DNA of 64,000 nucleotides from Microbacterium sp. SZ1 (GCF_002362255.1 NZ_LPVV01000012.1:203244-267243), one strand, 5' to 3'; shown: positions 49,617 to 58,495, counted from the first letter of the stretch. Made by a program: numbers and translations. Notes: generated by a model not told the origin, from the sequence alone.

Positions 49617-49931
49617 TCAGGTCGCGAGACTCGCCAGCCTCAGCAGGGCGGCGACGGCCGCCGCGGCGACGACGACCACGAGGAACGACTGCCGCATCCA
49701 CAGCAGACCTGCCGCGACGAGGAGAGCGGGCACGCGGGCGTCCACGACGACGGCCTGCCCGGCGCCCAGGGTCTGCACCGCCACGAGGGCGGCGAGCAGC
49801 GCCACCGTCAGCAGGTCGGAGATGCGCGCCGGACGCGGCGCCTCGAGCACCTTCGGGGGCACCAGGTATCCGACGGCCTTGAGCGCCAGACAGATCACGG
49901 CCGCGAGCAGGACCGCGCTCCAGACGCTCAT
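49617..49931 (-). CDS. AzlD-type branched-chain amino acid exporter subunit
   Basis: 104 residues with four hydrophobic helices, matching the small AzlD partner of AzlC. SVWSAVLLAAVICLALKAVGYLVP and LLTVALLAALVAVQTLGAGQ are typical. It works with AzlC in export of branched-chain amino acids or their analogues. ATG 49931 overlaps the azlC stop by 4 nt. Confidence 0.87.
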   Translation of the reverse strand: MSVWSAVLLAAVICLALKAVGYLVPPKVLEAPRPARISDLLTVALLAALVAVQTLGAGQAVVVDARVPALLVAAGLLWMRQSFLVVVVAAAAVAALLRLASLAT

Positions 49932-50638
49932 CGGGGCGCCTCCGGCGCCGATGCGGTCGACGCATCATCGCTGCCCAGCCAGTTGAACCATCCGACGAGG
50001 ATCGCGACCAGCGCAGCGACCAGCACGGGCAGGCCGGGCATGAGGGCGGGGGTCAGAGCCGCGGCGACCACGGCCGCCGCCACGCCGACCGCGATCGCCT
50101 GACGCCGCGTCAGACGCGGCCAGAGCAGCGCGAGGAAGGCCGCGGCCGCTGCGGCATCCAATCCCCAGATCTTGGGGTCGCCGAGCACGTCGCCCACGAG
50201 CGCACCGACGAGCGTGGTGAGGTTCCATCCGAGGAAGATTCCGATACCGGTGACCCAGAAGCCGACCTGTCGCAGACGCGGGTCGCTCTGCGAGACAGCG
50301 ACGGCCGTGGACTCGTCGATCGTGAAGTGCGCCGCCGCGACGCGGCGTGCGGGTGTCGTGCCCACCATGGGAGACATGCGCATGCCGTAGGCGATGTTGC
50401 GCACGCCGAGCAGCGCTGCGGAGGCGATCGCGGACGGCAGAGCGGCCAGACCTCCTGCGGCGAATACCCCGACGAAGGCGAACTGCGATCCCCCGGTGAA
50501 CATGAGCAGGCTCAGCACGCAGGTCTGCCAGACGTCGAGACCGGAGGCGACCGCGAGGGCGCCGAACGAGACGCCGTACGCGCTGGTCGCGATCACCACG
50601 CCGGCGGCCTCGCGCCAGACCTCGCGTTCAGCGCTCAT
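49928..50638 (-). CDS. AzlC-type branched-chain amino acid permease
   Basis: 236 residues with about seven transmembrane helices. ATSAYGVSFGALAVASGL, MFTGGSQFAFVGVFAAGG, RMSPMVGTTPARRVAAAHFTIDES and FWVTGIGIFLGWNL are AzlC hallmarks. It probably exports branched-chain amino acids together with AzlD. It is divergent from an XRE-cupin regulator gene that probably controls it. A promoter TTGACT (50695-50700) - 18 nt - CAGAAT is visible on the minus strand. Confidence 0.9.
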   Translation of the reverse strand: MSAEREVWREAAGVVIATSAYGVSFGALAVASGLDVWQTCVLSLLMFTGGSQFAFVGVFAAGGLAALPSAIASAALLGVRNIAYGMRMSPMVGTTPARRVAAAHFTIDESTAVAVSQSDPRLRQVGFWVTGIGIFLGWNLTTLVGALVGDVLGDPKIWGLDAAAAAAFLALLWPRLTRRQAIAVGVAAAVVAAALTPALMPGLPVLVAALVAILVGWFNWLGSDDASTASAPEAPR

Positions 50639-50728
50639 TGAGCGTTCGATTCAGTGAACACATGATCATCATTCTGAACGCTCGCGGGGCGCATAGTCAA
50701 GCGAACGATCGTTTGACATGATGAACGG
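50639..50728. promoter_or_regulatory. azlCD / XRE-cupin divergent operator region
   Basis: Minus-strand promoter TTGACT (50700-50695) and CAGAAT (50676-50671). A 10-bp perfect palindrome AACGATCGTT (50704-50713), extending imperfectly to 50697-50716, overlaps its -35. A second inverted repeat, GAGCGTTC (50640-50647) and GAACGCTC (50676-50683), spans the azlC start region. CATGAT (50717-50722) is 6 nt before the regulator ATG. These are good candidate binding sites for the regulator. Confidence 0.5.
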
Positions 50729-51277
50729 ATGGACGACCTCCGCACGCGAATCGCTCGCACGCTTCGCCGGGAACGCGAGGCGGCCGGCGTCTCGGTCTCC
50801 GAACTCGCTCGCCGCGCCGGCATCTCGAAGGCGACGGTCTCGCAACTCGAATCGGGAGCGGGCAACCCCAGCGTCGAGACACTGTGGGCGCTCGGCGTCA
50901 CACTCGGCGTGCCGTTCGCCGTACTCGTCGATCAGCAGTTGAACGCCCCGACGCTCATCCGGGCGGACGAGCACGCCGGGGTGCCATCCTCGGCATCCGT
51001 CTACAGCGCCACTCTGCTGTCCGCGAGTCCGCCGGGGGCACGTCGCGACGTGTATATGATCCAGGCCGAGCCGGGCGATCCGCGTCGCTCGGATCCGCAC
51101 CACGGCGGAACGACCGAGCACGTCATCCTCGTCTCGGGCCAGGCGCACGTCGGTCCCGTCGACGAAGCAGTGCTGCTGAATCCGGGCGACTATCTCTCCT
51201 ACGCCGGAGACGTGCCGCACGTGTTCGAGGCCGTCGTCGCCGGCACGAGCGCCGTGCTCATCTCCGAGCTGCGCTGA
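50729..51277 (+). CDS. XRE-family regulator with C-terminal cupin domain
   Basis: 182 residues. The N-terminal helix-turn-helix (about 8-62; ISKATVSQLESGAGNPSVETL is the recognition region) is followed by a cupin domain (about 100-180; HHGGTTEHVILVSGQAHVG and NPGDYLSYAGDVPHVFEA) that probably senses a small ligand. Such proteins usually repress the neighbouring gene, here the divergent azlCD exporter. The start is ATG 50729, 12 nt inside an upstream ATG that lies in another frame. The stop abuts the convergent MFS stop. Confidence 0.9.
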   Translation: MDDLRTRIARTLRREREAAGVSVSELARRAGISKATVSQLESGAGNPSVETLWALGVTLGVPFAVLVDQQLNAPTLIRADEHAGVPSSASVYSATLLSASPPGARRDVYMIQAEPGDPRRSDPHHGGTTEHVILVSGQAHVGPVDEAVLLNPGDYLSYAGDVPHVFEAVVAGTSAVLISELR

Positions 51278-52903
51278 TCACTCTCCTGCCGGTGCGGGCG
51301 ATGGATCGGGGATCTCGTCGGGCTTGTAGCGCGGCAGACGTGACGCGGGCAGGATCGCGATCGCACTGATGCCGGCGAGGAGCAGGAGTCCCAGTCGCAG
51401 GGTCCCAAGCCGCGACTCCTCGTTCACGGCCACCGCGGCGTCGACCTGAGCCGGAGTCGCATCGGTCCCCTCGAGCACCGCGCGCAGGTCGTCGTTGCTG
51501 ATGAAGTTCACCTCGTCGAGGTCCACCTGCGAGACGAGCTCGGGCGGCAGCTCCGGATGCTCGACCACCGCACGCCCTACGCTGAGACCGAGCAACGACA
51601 CCAGCAGTGCGCCCGCGAGCGCCGTGCCCACCGCCGATGCCAGGTTCTGCGTCGTGCCGCGCAGGGAGCCGACATCGCCGGCGAGCTCCGATGGCGCCGC
51701 CGTGACGAGCACGTTGAACATGAGCGTGACCAGCGCGCCCTGTCCGACGCCGAACACGATGAGCCCGAGGATCGTCGCGAGTGTCTCCCAATTGTTGTTC
51801 ACGACGAACGACAGCCACACCAGCGCCACCGTGGTGAGCACGAAACCGAACATGCCGATGATCCGGGGCGGGTAGCGACGGTAGAAGCGCACCACGAGAG
51901 TGGCCGTGATGAAGACCGTCAGGTTGAACGGCATCATCGCGAGCGAGGTGTCGAACGGAGTGCGGCCCTGCACGATCTGGATGTACAGAGGAATCGTGAA
52001 GTTCACGCACGCCTCCAGAGCGACGACGATGAACATCGCGTACACGGCGGCCCGCTCGCGCGACGATTGGAGCACGCGCAGGTCGATCAGCGGGACCCCG
52101 CCGCGGGCGATACGCCGGCGGGTCCAGACGAAGAAGCCCTGCCCCAGCATGATTCCCGCCACGACGAACACGGGCGCCGGCGAGAGCCCGAGGATGCTGA
52201 ACGGCGCCGCCTCCGTCGCCGCCAGCGCGCCCCATCCGTTGAGGTTGTTGAAGCCGAGCGTGAGCAGCACGATCGCGGCGCCGATGAGGAGCGACGCCAC
52301 GAGATCGATGCGGATGGAGGCGTCACCGCGGTCGCCGCGCAGGGTGAAGCTCAGCGCGAAGACGATCACCGCGATGGCGAGCACGATGACGAACAGGGGG
52401 CGCCACCCGACGAGCGTGCCGAGCGTGCCGCCGATGAGGAAGGCGGTGACGCCGGAGATCGCCCGCGCCGAGCCGATCGCCCCGATGGCCGTGGCCTGCT
52501 GACCGCCGCGGTAGTTCTCGGCGATGAGGGCGACGATCGAGGGGACGATGATCGCGGCTGCGGCGCCGGCGACCGCCTGCCCGGCGATCGCCCAGCCGAC
52601 GCTCGGCGACACGATCATGAGCACGGCGGAGCCGGCGAACAGGACGATGACGATCCGGAAGATGAGCACCCAGCCGACCCGCTGGCCGAGCTTGGCGCCG
52701 GTCATCACGAGCGCGGCGACCGCCAGGCCGTACATCACGATGGTCGTGCTCGCGACGGTGGGCGGCACGCCGAATTCGTCGACGATGCCTCCGAGCGAGA
52801 TCGGCAGTGCGGCGACGTTGAACGACATGAGCACCTGCGCGAGGAAGAGGCTGACGAGCGGCAGCCAGGAGGTCCGGGTCTCGGGCGATGCGGTGGAGGT
52901 CAT
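51278..52903 (-). CDS. MFS transporter, 14-helix drug/multidrug efflux type (DHA2)
   Basis: 541 residues with about 14 transmembrane helices. The motif A-like GAKLGQRVGWVLIFR and a motif C-like segment GAIGSARAISGVTAFLIGGTLGTLVGWRP support the DHA2 drug:H+ antiporter family. A soluble loop (about 445-500) precedes the last helix. ATG 52903 has AGGAG 5 nt upstream. The frame extends back into the glutaminase gene but without support. It follows glutaminase by 43 nt on the same strand and may share its transcript. Substrate unknown. Confidence 0.88.
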   Translation of the reverse strand: MTSTASPETRTSWLPLVSLFLAQVLMSFNVAALPISLGGIVDEFGVPPTVASTTIVMYGLAVAALVMTGAKLGQRVGWVLIFRIVIVLFAGSAVLMIVSPSVGWAIAGQAVAGAAAAIIVPSIVALIAENYRGGQQATAIGAIGSARAISGVTAFLIGGTLGTLVGWRPLFVIVLAIAVIVFALSFTLRGDRGDASIRIDLVASLLIGAAIVLLTLGFNNLNGWGALAATEAAPFSILGLSPAPVFVVAGIMLGQGFFVWTRRRIARGGVPLIDLRVLQSSRERAAVYAMFIVVALEACVNFTIPLYIQIVQGRTPFDTSLAMMPFNLTVFITATLVVRFYRRYPPRIIGMFGFVLTTVALVWLSFVVNNNWETLATILGLIVFGVGQGALVTLMFNVLVTAAPSELAGDVGSLRGTTQNLASAVGTALAGALLVSLLGLSVGRAVVEHPELPPELVSQVDLDEVNFISNDDLRAVLEGTDATPAQVDAAVAVNEESRLGTLRLGLLLLAGISAIAILPASRLPRYKPDEIPDPSPAPAGE

Positions 52904-52946
52904 GGCGTCTCCTGGGTGGTGGGTGACGAATCGTCGGCGAGGATGC

Positions 52947-53975
52947 TCAGCCGCGCGCGAGCTCGTCGTCGGCCGGGTGGGCACCTGCGGGTGCCGACGC
53001 GAAGAGGTCGAGCCCGAGCGACCGGGAGAGGTGGGCGATCGCCCGTTGCGATCTGATCGAGTTGCCCGCACGGTCGAGCAACGGCGAGAACCCGGCGACG
53101 GCGCACTTCCCGGGTGAGACGGCGACGATCCCCCCGGCGACCCCCGACTTCGCGGGCAGGCCGATCTCGAACAGCCACTCCCCCGACCGCTCGTAGAGGC
53201 CGGTCGCGGCGACCACGGCGAGCGTGTCCCGGCAGACGTCCGCGGAGACGACGCGTTCCCCGGTGACCGGGTTCATCCCGCCGTCGGCCAGCGTCGCCCC
53301 CATGACGGCGAGATCATGAGCCGTGACCAGGAGCGCGCACTGTCGCGTGTACACGTCGACCACCTCGTCGGGGTCGCCGTCCAGCCTCCCGTAGCCGCGC
53401 AGCAGACGGCCCAGCGCGCGGTTGCGGTCGTTGGTCTCGGCCTCGGAGGCGTAGACCCGCCCATCGAGCCGGAGCTGCCGCCCCGCGAATGCCGACAACC
53501 CCTCCCGGAGAAGCTCCCAGCGCTCGACCGACGTCTCGCCGGGCAGCAGCGCCGTGGTCGCGATGGCTCCGGCGTTCACCATGGGGTTCATCGGGTGACC
53601 GTCGTTGAGTTCGAGCGCCATCACCGAGTTGAACGCGAGCCCGGTGTTGTTCACCCCGACGATCTCGCGCACCCGTTCGTGGCCCTGCTCCTGGATCGCG
53701 AGCGCGTAGACGAACATCTTCGAGATGGACTGGATCGAGAACGGATGCTGCGCGTCACCGGCATCATGCAGGCCGCCGTCCACCTCGACCAGGGCGAGCC
53801 CGAACAAAGACGGATCGGCGTGCGCGAGCTCCGGGATGTAATCGGCGACCGTGCCGTCGTCGATGCCGATGCTCGCGGAATGCGCCTCACGGACGAGGTC
53901 CTCGACGCTCGCCCATCCCGGTAGCGAGCCCGTCGAGACGCGAGCGGGGATGTCGTGCCGTGCTGCAGACTCCAC
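52947..53975 (-). CDS. glsA: Glutaminase
   Basis: 342 residues of the beta-lactamase-like glutaminase family. FSIQSISKMF gives the Ser-x-x-Lys nucleophile pair, MVNAGAIATTALL the conserved NAGAI block, and GLPAKSGVAGGIVAV the C-terminal motif. It hydrolyses glutamine to glutamate and ammonia. GTG 53975 is preceded by AGGAGG 5 nt upstream. The MFS gene follows in the same direction. Confidence 0.93.
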   Translation of the reverse strand: MESAARHDIPARVSTGSLPGWASVEDLVREAHSASIGIDDGTVADYIPELAHADPSLFGLALVEVDGGLHDAGDAQHPFSIQSISKMFVYALAIQEQGHERVREIVGVNNTGLAFNSVMALELNDGHPMNPMVNAGAIATTALLPGETSVERWELLREGLSAFAGRQLRLDGRVYASEAETNDRNRALGRLLRGYGRLDGDPDEVVDVYTRQCALLVTAHDLAVMGATLADGGMNPVTGERVVSADVCRDTLAVVAATGLYERSGEWLFEIGLPAKSGVAGGIVAVSPGKCAVAGFSPLLDRAGNSIRSQRAIAHLSRSLGLDLFASAPAGAHPADDELARG

Positions 53976-54028
53976 GCGCCCTCCTCGGATCGGTGACGCC
54001 CCAGCCGCCTTCGCTCACGGTACCGCGA

Positions 54029-54063
54029 CGACGGCCCCCCGGCCTAGCGGCAGAGGGCCGTCG
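54029..54063 (-). terminator. Probable terminator of the lytic transglycosylase gene
   Basis: CGACGGCCC (54029-54037) pairs with GGGCCGTCG (54055-54063), about 20 nt past the stop at 54083. No T run. Confidence 0.5.
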
Positions 54064-54082
54064 GATGAGCGCGTGGCGCGGC

Positions 54083-54946
54083 TCAGTACCAGTTGGTGGC
54101 CTGCGAATGCCCCCAGGCGCTGCACGGCGTGCCGTACACCGAATCGATGTAGCCGAGTCCCCAGGCGATCTGGGTCGCGGCGTTGTCGCGCCAGTCGGCG
54201 CCTGCGGAGGCCATCTTGCTGCCGGGAAGAGCCTGCGGGATGCCCGTGGCGCCGCCCGAGGCGTTGTAGGCCTTGTAGTTCCAGCCGGACTCCTTGGTCC
54301 ACAGCGAGTTCAGGCACGAGAACTGGTCGTCACCCCAGCCGTACCGGCTCGCCATCATCTGTCGCGCCGTGGCCTTCGCACCCTCGGGGGTGTTGGCCTG
54401 CGCGAGCGCCGCTGCGGCCGCAGCCGCCTGCTCCTGCTCGACCTTGCGCTGTTGGGCGACCGCGTAGTCGTTCTGCAGGGTGGCGGTCTCGGCCGCGACC
54501 GCCTCGGTCTCGGAGGTGACGTAGGCCTCGAGGCTCGTGACCTCGCGCGACGACAGCCCCTCGCGGTCGCCGAGCTTGTCGATCCAGGTGGTCAGGTCGG
54601 AGGTGTCGACCGCGGCGGGTGCACCGGCGAGATCGAGACCGGAGGCGGCGACCTCGGCGGTGACGGCGTCGGCGGCGGCCGCCGCGTCCTGAGCGAGCGA
54701 GATGTGGATCGCGGCGTCGTCGGCCTTCTTGACGAGCGGCGCGGCGCCGCCGGTGACGAACGAGGCGACGGCGTCGGGCGTCTCCGCGCCTGCGGCCGGA
54801 GCCGACACGATGCCGACGGTGAGGGCGGCGCCGATGACGCCTCCTGCGATGGTTCCGAAGATCCACTTCGGACGGCGGGCGGTGACCGCGTTGCGGGCCT
54901 CCGCCACGGATGAGGCGCGCCGAAGCGCACGGGTGTTCTGCTGCAT
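54083..54946 (-). CDS. Secreted or anchored lytic transglycosylase-like protein (aggregation-promoting-factor type)
   Basis: 287 residues. A basic N-terminus and hydrophobic segment (about 30-48, WIFGTIAGGVIGAALTVGIV) act as signal or anchor. An Ala-rich helical, coiled-coil-like middle follows (about 60-185), then a C-terminal lysozyme-like domain (about 195-287) with RYGWGDDQFSCLNSLWTKES, where the Glu of TKES is the catalytic candidate, and GATGIPQALPGSKMASAG. Such proteins cleave or remodel peptidoglycan. ATG 54946 is chosen because the family N-terminus starts there. The upstream frame lies in the leader. Confidence 0.87.
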   Translation of the reverse strand: MQQNTRALRRASSVAEARNAVTARRPKWIFGTIAGGVIGAALTVGIVSAPAAGAETPDAVASFVTGGAAPLVKKADDAAIHISLAQDAAAAADAVTAEVAASGLDLAGAPAAVDTSDLTTWIDKLGDREGLSSREVTSLEAYVTSETEAVAAETATLQNDYAVAQQRKVEQEQAAAAAAALAQANTPEGAKATARQMMASRYGWGDDQFSCLNSLWTKESGWNYKAYNASGGATGIPQALPGSKMASAGADWRDNAATQIAWGLGYIDSVYGTPCSAWGHSQATNWY

Positions 54947-55109
54947 GGGTTTCGACTTTCGGGTCGTCGTACGCCCCTTGGCGGAGCCCTCATCGGGAGT
55001 CGGCTCCAGGCGCAAGGTAACGATTCTGCAACATGACACCTGGGCGCTTCATGAGAGAGGGCCCTGCCCGTCATCAGACGGTGCAGGGCCCTCGCGAAGA
55101 ACAACCGGG
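54947..55109 (-). other. Gap between typA and transglycosylase gene
   Basis: 163 nt holding the typA terminator (55057-55093) and a transcript start region for the transglycosylase gene. I see no secure -10 or riboswitch consensus in the remaining 110 nt. Confidence 0.4.
55057..55093 (-). terminator. typA terminator
   Basis: Outer stem GAGGGCCCTGC (55057-55067) with GCAGGGCCCTC (55083-55093), and inner stem CCGTC/GACGG around a TCA-type loop. It begins 16 nt after the typA stop. Confidence 0.85.
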
Positions 55110-57023
55110 TCAGGCGTTGGCGTCCTGACGCTTCAGGCGCGCGGTCTCGCGTGCTCGCGTCGTCGCGTCCAGGTTGACCTTGCGGATGCGCACGGCCTCC
55201 GGGGTCACCTCGACGCATTCGTCGTCGCGCGCGAACTCCAGGCTCTCCTCGAGCGTGAGCACGCGAGGCGGCGTCATCGACTCGAAGTTGTCGGCCGTGG
55301 CCGACCGCATGTTGGTGAGCTTCTTCTCCTTGGTGATGTTCACGTCCATGTCGTCGGCGCGCGAGTTCTCGCCGATGACCATGCCCTCGTAGACCTCCGC
55401 CGTGGGCTGCACGAAGAACGACATGCGCTCCTGCAGCGCGATGATCGCGAACGGGGTGACGACGCCCGCGCGGTCGGCGACGATAGAGCCGTTCTGACGG
55501 GTCGTGATCTGGCCGGCCCACGGCTCGTAACCGTGCGAGATGGCGTTCGCGATGCCTGTGCCGCGCGTGGTGGTCAGGAACTCGCTGCGGAAGCCGATGA
55601 GGCCGCGCGACGGGACGATGAACTCCATGCGCACCCAGCCGGTGCCGTGGTTCGTCATGTTCTCCATGCGCCCCTTGCGGTTCGCGAGGAGCTGCGTGAT
55701 CGCGCCGAGGTGCTCCTCCGGCGTGTCGATCGTCAGGTGCTCGAACGGCTCGTAGGTCTTGCCGTCGATCTTCTTCGTGACCACCTGCGGCTTGCCGACC
55801 GTGAGCTCGAAGCCCTCACGGCGCATGTTCTCGACGAGGATGGCCAGCGCGAGCTCTCCGCGGCCCTGGACCTCCCACGCGTCAGGACGGCCGATGTCGA
55901 CCACCTTGAGCGAGACGTTGCCGATGAGCTCGCGGTCGAGACGGTCCTTCACCATGCGCGCGGTGAGCTTGTGCCCCTTGACCTTGCCCATGAGCGGCGA
56001 CGTGTTGGTGCCGATCGTCATGGAGATGGCGGGGTCGTCGACCGTGATGGCGGGGAGCGGACGCACGTCCTCGGGGTCGGCGATGGTCTCGCCGATGGTG
56101 ATGTTCTCGAAGCCTGCGATCGCGACGATGTCACCGGGGCCGGCGGACTCGGCCGGGTACCGCTCGAGCGCACGGGTCTTGAGGAGCTCCGTGACGCGAG
56201 CGTTGCTCGTGGTGCCGTCCGAGCGCACCCAGGCGACCGTCTGACCCTTCTTGAGCGTGCCGTTGAAGATGCGCAGGAGCGCGAGGCGACCGAGGAACGG
56301 GCTCGAGTCGAGGTTGGTGACCCAGGCCTGCAGGGGCGCCTCGTCGTCGTACGACGGAGCCGGGACGTGCTCGAGGATCGCGCCGAAGAGCGGCTCGAGG
56401 TCGTCGTTGTCGGGCAGCGAGCCGTCGGCGGGGCGGTTCAGCGACGCGGCGCCCGCGCGACCGGAGGCGTAGACCACGGGCACGTCGAGCAGCGCGTCGA
56501 CGTCGAGGTCGGGCACGTCGTCGACGAGGTCGGAGGCGAGGCCGAGCAGCAGATCGTGCGCCTCCTCCTCGACCTCGGCGATGCGCGCGTCGGGGCGGTC
56601 GGTCTTGTTGACCAGGAGGATGACGGGCAGCTTGGCCTCGAGCGCCTTGCGCAGCACGAATCGGGTCTGCGGCAGCGGACCTTCACTGGCGTCGACGAGC
56701 AGGACGACGCCGTCGACCATCGAGAGGCCGCGTTCGACCTCGCCGCCGAAGTCCGCGTGGCCGGGGGTGTCGATCACGTTGATCGTGATCTCCTGCCCAT
56801 CGGCGTGCGCACCCTTGTAGGTGATCGCCGTGTTCTTGGCGAGGATCGTGATGCCCTTCTCGCGCTCCAGGTCGTTGGAGTCCATGGCGCGCTCGTCGAC
56901 GTGGGCGTGTTCACCGAACGAGCCCGTCTGGCGGAGCATCGCGTCGACGAGGGTGGTCTTCCCGTGGTCGACGTGCGCGACGATTGCGACGTTGCGGAGG
57001 TCAGAGCGGAGGGCGTGCGCCAT
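55110..57023 (-). CDS. typA: Translational GTPase TypA/BipA
   Basis: 637 residues. G1 AHVDHGKTTLVDAML, switch II DTPGHADFGGEVERGL and G4 LVNKTDRPDAR are in the first 150 residues. EF-G-like domains II, III and V and the BipA-specific C-terminal domain follow (EFIVPSRGLIGFRSEFLTTT). It is a ribosome-associated GTPase involved in assembly of the large subunit and in stress or cold adaptation. Full length for the family. It starts at ATG 57023 (MAHALRSDLRNVAIVAHV) and is divergent from the CPBP protease gene. Confidence 0.96.
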   Translation of the reverse strand: MAHALRSDLRNVAIVAHVDHGKTTLVDAMLRQTGSFGEHAHVDERAMDSNDLEREKGITILAKNTAITYKGAHADGQEITINVIDTPGHADFGGEVERGLSMVDGVVLLVDASEGPLPQTRFVLRKALEAKLPVILLVNKTDRPDARIAEVEEEAHDLLLGLASDLVDDVPDLDVDALLDVPVVYASGRAGAASLNRPADGSLPDNDDLEPLFGAILEHVPAPSYDDEAPLQAWVTNLDSSPFLGRLALLRIFNGTLKKGQTVAWVRSDGTTSNARVTELLKTRALERYPAESAGPGDIVAIAGFENITIGETIADPEDVRPLPAITVDDPAISMTIGTNTSPLMGKVKGHKLTARMVKDRLDRELIGNVSLKVVDIGRPDAWEVQGRGELALAILVENMRREGFELTVGKPQVVTKKIDGKTYEPFEHLTIDTPEEHLGAITQLLANRKGRMENMTNHGTGWVRMEFIVPSRGLIGFRSEFLTTTRGTGIANAISHGYEPWAGQITTRQNGSIVADRAGVVTPFAIIALQERMSFFVQPTAEVYEGMVIGENSRADDMDVNITKEKKLTNMRSATADNFESMTPPRVLTLEESLEFARDDECVEVTPEAVRIRKVNLDATTRARETARLKRQDANA

Positions 57024-57124
57024 GCAGGAGTCCTAAAGAGTGTGGGTTTTCGCCGGGAAGCCGACATTCCAGGTTACCGTATGCACACGGCTCGTTCCTG
57101 AGCGCACGAAGTACGATCGGGGAC

Positions 57125-57910
57125 GTGACGGCCGTCGATCTCTCCCCCGCCCCTCCGCGCTCCCGGCTGTGGTGGGAGATCGCGATCGTGCTGGCCCTGG
57201 GACTCGGCCAGTCAGCGGTGTACGCGATCGTGCAGCTCGCCTACCGCCTGACCGATTCGACGCCGCTCGCCGATCAGACCGCGACGTTGAACCCTGCGCG
57301 CAGTGACCGCGAGGTCTTCGACCTCATCTACCAGGTGCTGTCGATCGGATTCTCGGTCGTTCCCGTGCTGCTCGTCTGCTTCCTGCTCTGGGAGTCGCGC
57401 CGCCCGCACCTCGGGCCCCTCGGCCTGGACGGTCGGAAGGTCGGATCGGATGCCGGGCGCGGCATCCTTCTGGTTCTGGCTATCGGCATCCCCGGTCTCG
57501 CGCTCTACGTCGTCGGGCGAGCCCTCGGCCTGTTCGTAGCGGTGAATCCGGCGGGTCTCGACGCGCACTGGTGGACCGTACCGGTGCTGCTGCTCGCTGC
57601 GGCGCGCGCGTCGATCCAGGAGGAGTTCGTGGTTCTCGGCTACCTGTTCGCCCGGCTGCGGCAGCTGGGCTGGGGACCGTGGCCGATCATCCTCGCGACG
57701 TCGGTGCTGCGAGCGAGCTATCACCTCTACCAGGGCCCCGGCGCGTTCGTCGGCAACCTCGCGATGGGACTGCTCTTCGGATGGCTGTTCCAGCGCAGCG
57801 GACGGCTCATGCCGTTTCTCGTCGCGCACTTCCTCATCGACGCGACCGTGTTCGTCGGCTATCCGTGGGCTGCGGCGACGTGGCCCGAGCTGTTCGGGCT
57901 TCCGGGCTGA
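57125..57910 (+). CDS. CPBP-family intramembrane metalloprotease
   Basis: 261 residues, about eight transmembrane helices. Motif 1 is QEEFVVLGYLFARLRQ (about 173), with the double Glu but Leu where many relatives have Arg. Motif 2 is SVLRASYHLYQG and motif 3 is AHFLID. These are metal and catalytic positions of the CAAX-prenyl-protease/bacteriocin-processing (CPBP, Abi) family. The substrate is unknown. GTG 57125 has TACGAT (57112-57117) 7 nt upstream, a probable leaderless start. Convergent with the PH-domain gene. Confidence 0.87.
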   Translation: MTAVDLSPAPPRSRLWWEIAIVLALGLGQSAVYAIVQLAYRLTDSTPLADQTATLNPARSDREVFDLIYQVLSIGFSVVPVLLVCFLLWESRRPHLGPLGLDGRKVGSDAGRGILLVLAIGIPGLALYVVGRALGLFVAVNPAGLDAHWWTVPVLLLAAARASIQEEFVVLGYLFARLRQLGWGPWPIILATSVLRASYHLYQGPGAFVGNLAMGLLFGWLFQRSGRLMPFLVAHFLIDATVFVGYPWAAATWPELFGLPG

Positions 57911-57929
57911 GTCGGGCGCATCGCCGCCG

Positions 57930-58493
57930 TCAGTTCGCCGTGATCGCGATCGAGACGATCGCCCAGGCCACGATGACGCCGAGCGCGAGGAGTGCGCGCA
58001 CATCCCACTCGCGCCGAATCGGTGCGTCCGTCGCCCCGGAGGCCGCCTGCCAGCGATCGCGGATCTCCGTGAGATCGCGCAGCCCTGCCGGAGCCTTCGC
58101 CTCTGCGTCTTCGTCGGACGGACGCCGCGTCGGCCGAGCCCTCGCCGGCCCGCCGTAGCAGGTGACGTCGGTGCCGTCGTCGAGCGAGAACACGAGCTGC
58201 CAGCGAAGGTCGATGTCACGGACGCGACTCCAGCCGAACGACGTGCGACGGAGCATGTTCTGCACCACCGCCCCGCTCTCGTCCACGCGCACGGCGGAGA
58301 CGAATGCGACCTCGTAGACGGCCCAGATCGCCAACAGCACCCACGGCGCAAGCAGGAGCATCTGCCCCCATCCCGCGCGGACGACAGCGTCGCCGAGCAG
58401 GAAGATCGCGAGCAGCGAGCACAGCACGAACGTCACCGGCCCGGAGGCCGCGCGGAACGTCCGCGCGACCCCCGGCCGAGAGTCAGCCGACAC
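57930..58493 (-). CDS. PH-domain-type membrane protein, last gene of the oligopeptide ABC unit
   Basis: 187 residues. Two N-terminal transmembrane helices (about 18-58) are followed by a beta-rich segment (AVRVDESGAVVQNMLRRTSF, VRDIDLRWQLVFSLDDGTD) like bacterial PH domains, and a C-terminal helix (about 165-185). Function unknown. Its GTG lies just downstream of the ABC ATPase stop, so it is translated as part of the ABC operon. A role in the transporter is not shown. Confidence 0.75.
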   Translation of the reverse strand: MSADSRPGVARTFRAASGPVTFVLCSLLAIFLLGDAVVRAGWGQMLLLAPWVLLAIWAVYEVAFVSAVRVDESGAVVQNMLRRTSFGWSRVRDIDLRWQLVFSLDDGTDVTCYGGPARARPTRRPSDEDAEAKAPAGLRDLTEIRDRWQAASGATDAPIRREWDVRALLALGVIVAWAIVSIAITAN

Positions 58494-58495
58494 GC

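Noticed and set aside
50690..50720. TTGACA at 50713-50718 as the promoter of the XRE-cupin gene
   Set aside because: It is only about 10 nt before the ATG, leaving no room for a -10 and transcript start. The minus-strand TTGACT fits azlC better.
54947..55056. c-di-AMP (ydaO-type) riboswitch before the transglycosylase gene
   Set aside because: The gap left after the typA terminator is only about 110 nt and I see no matching conserved blocks.
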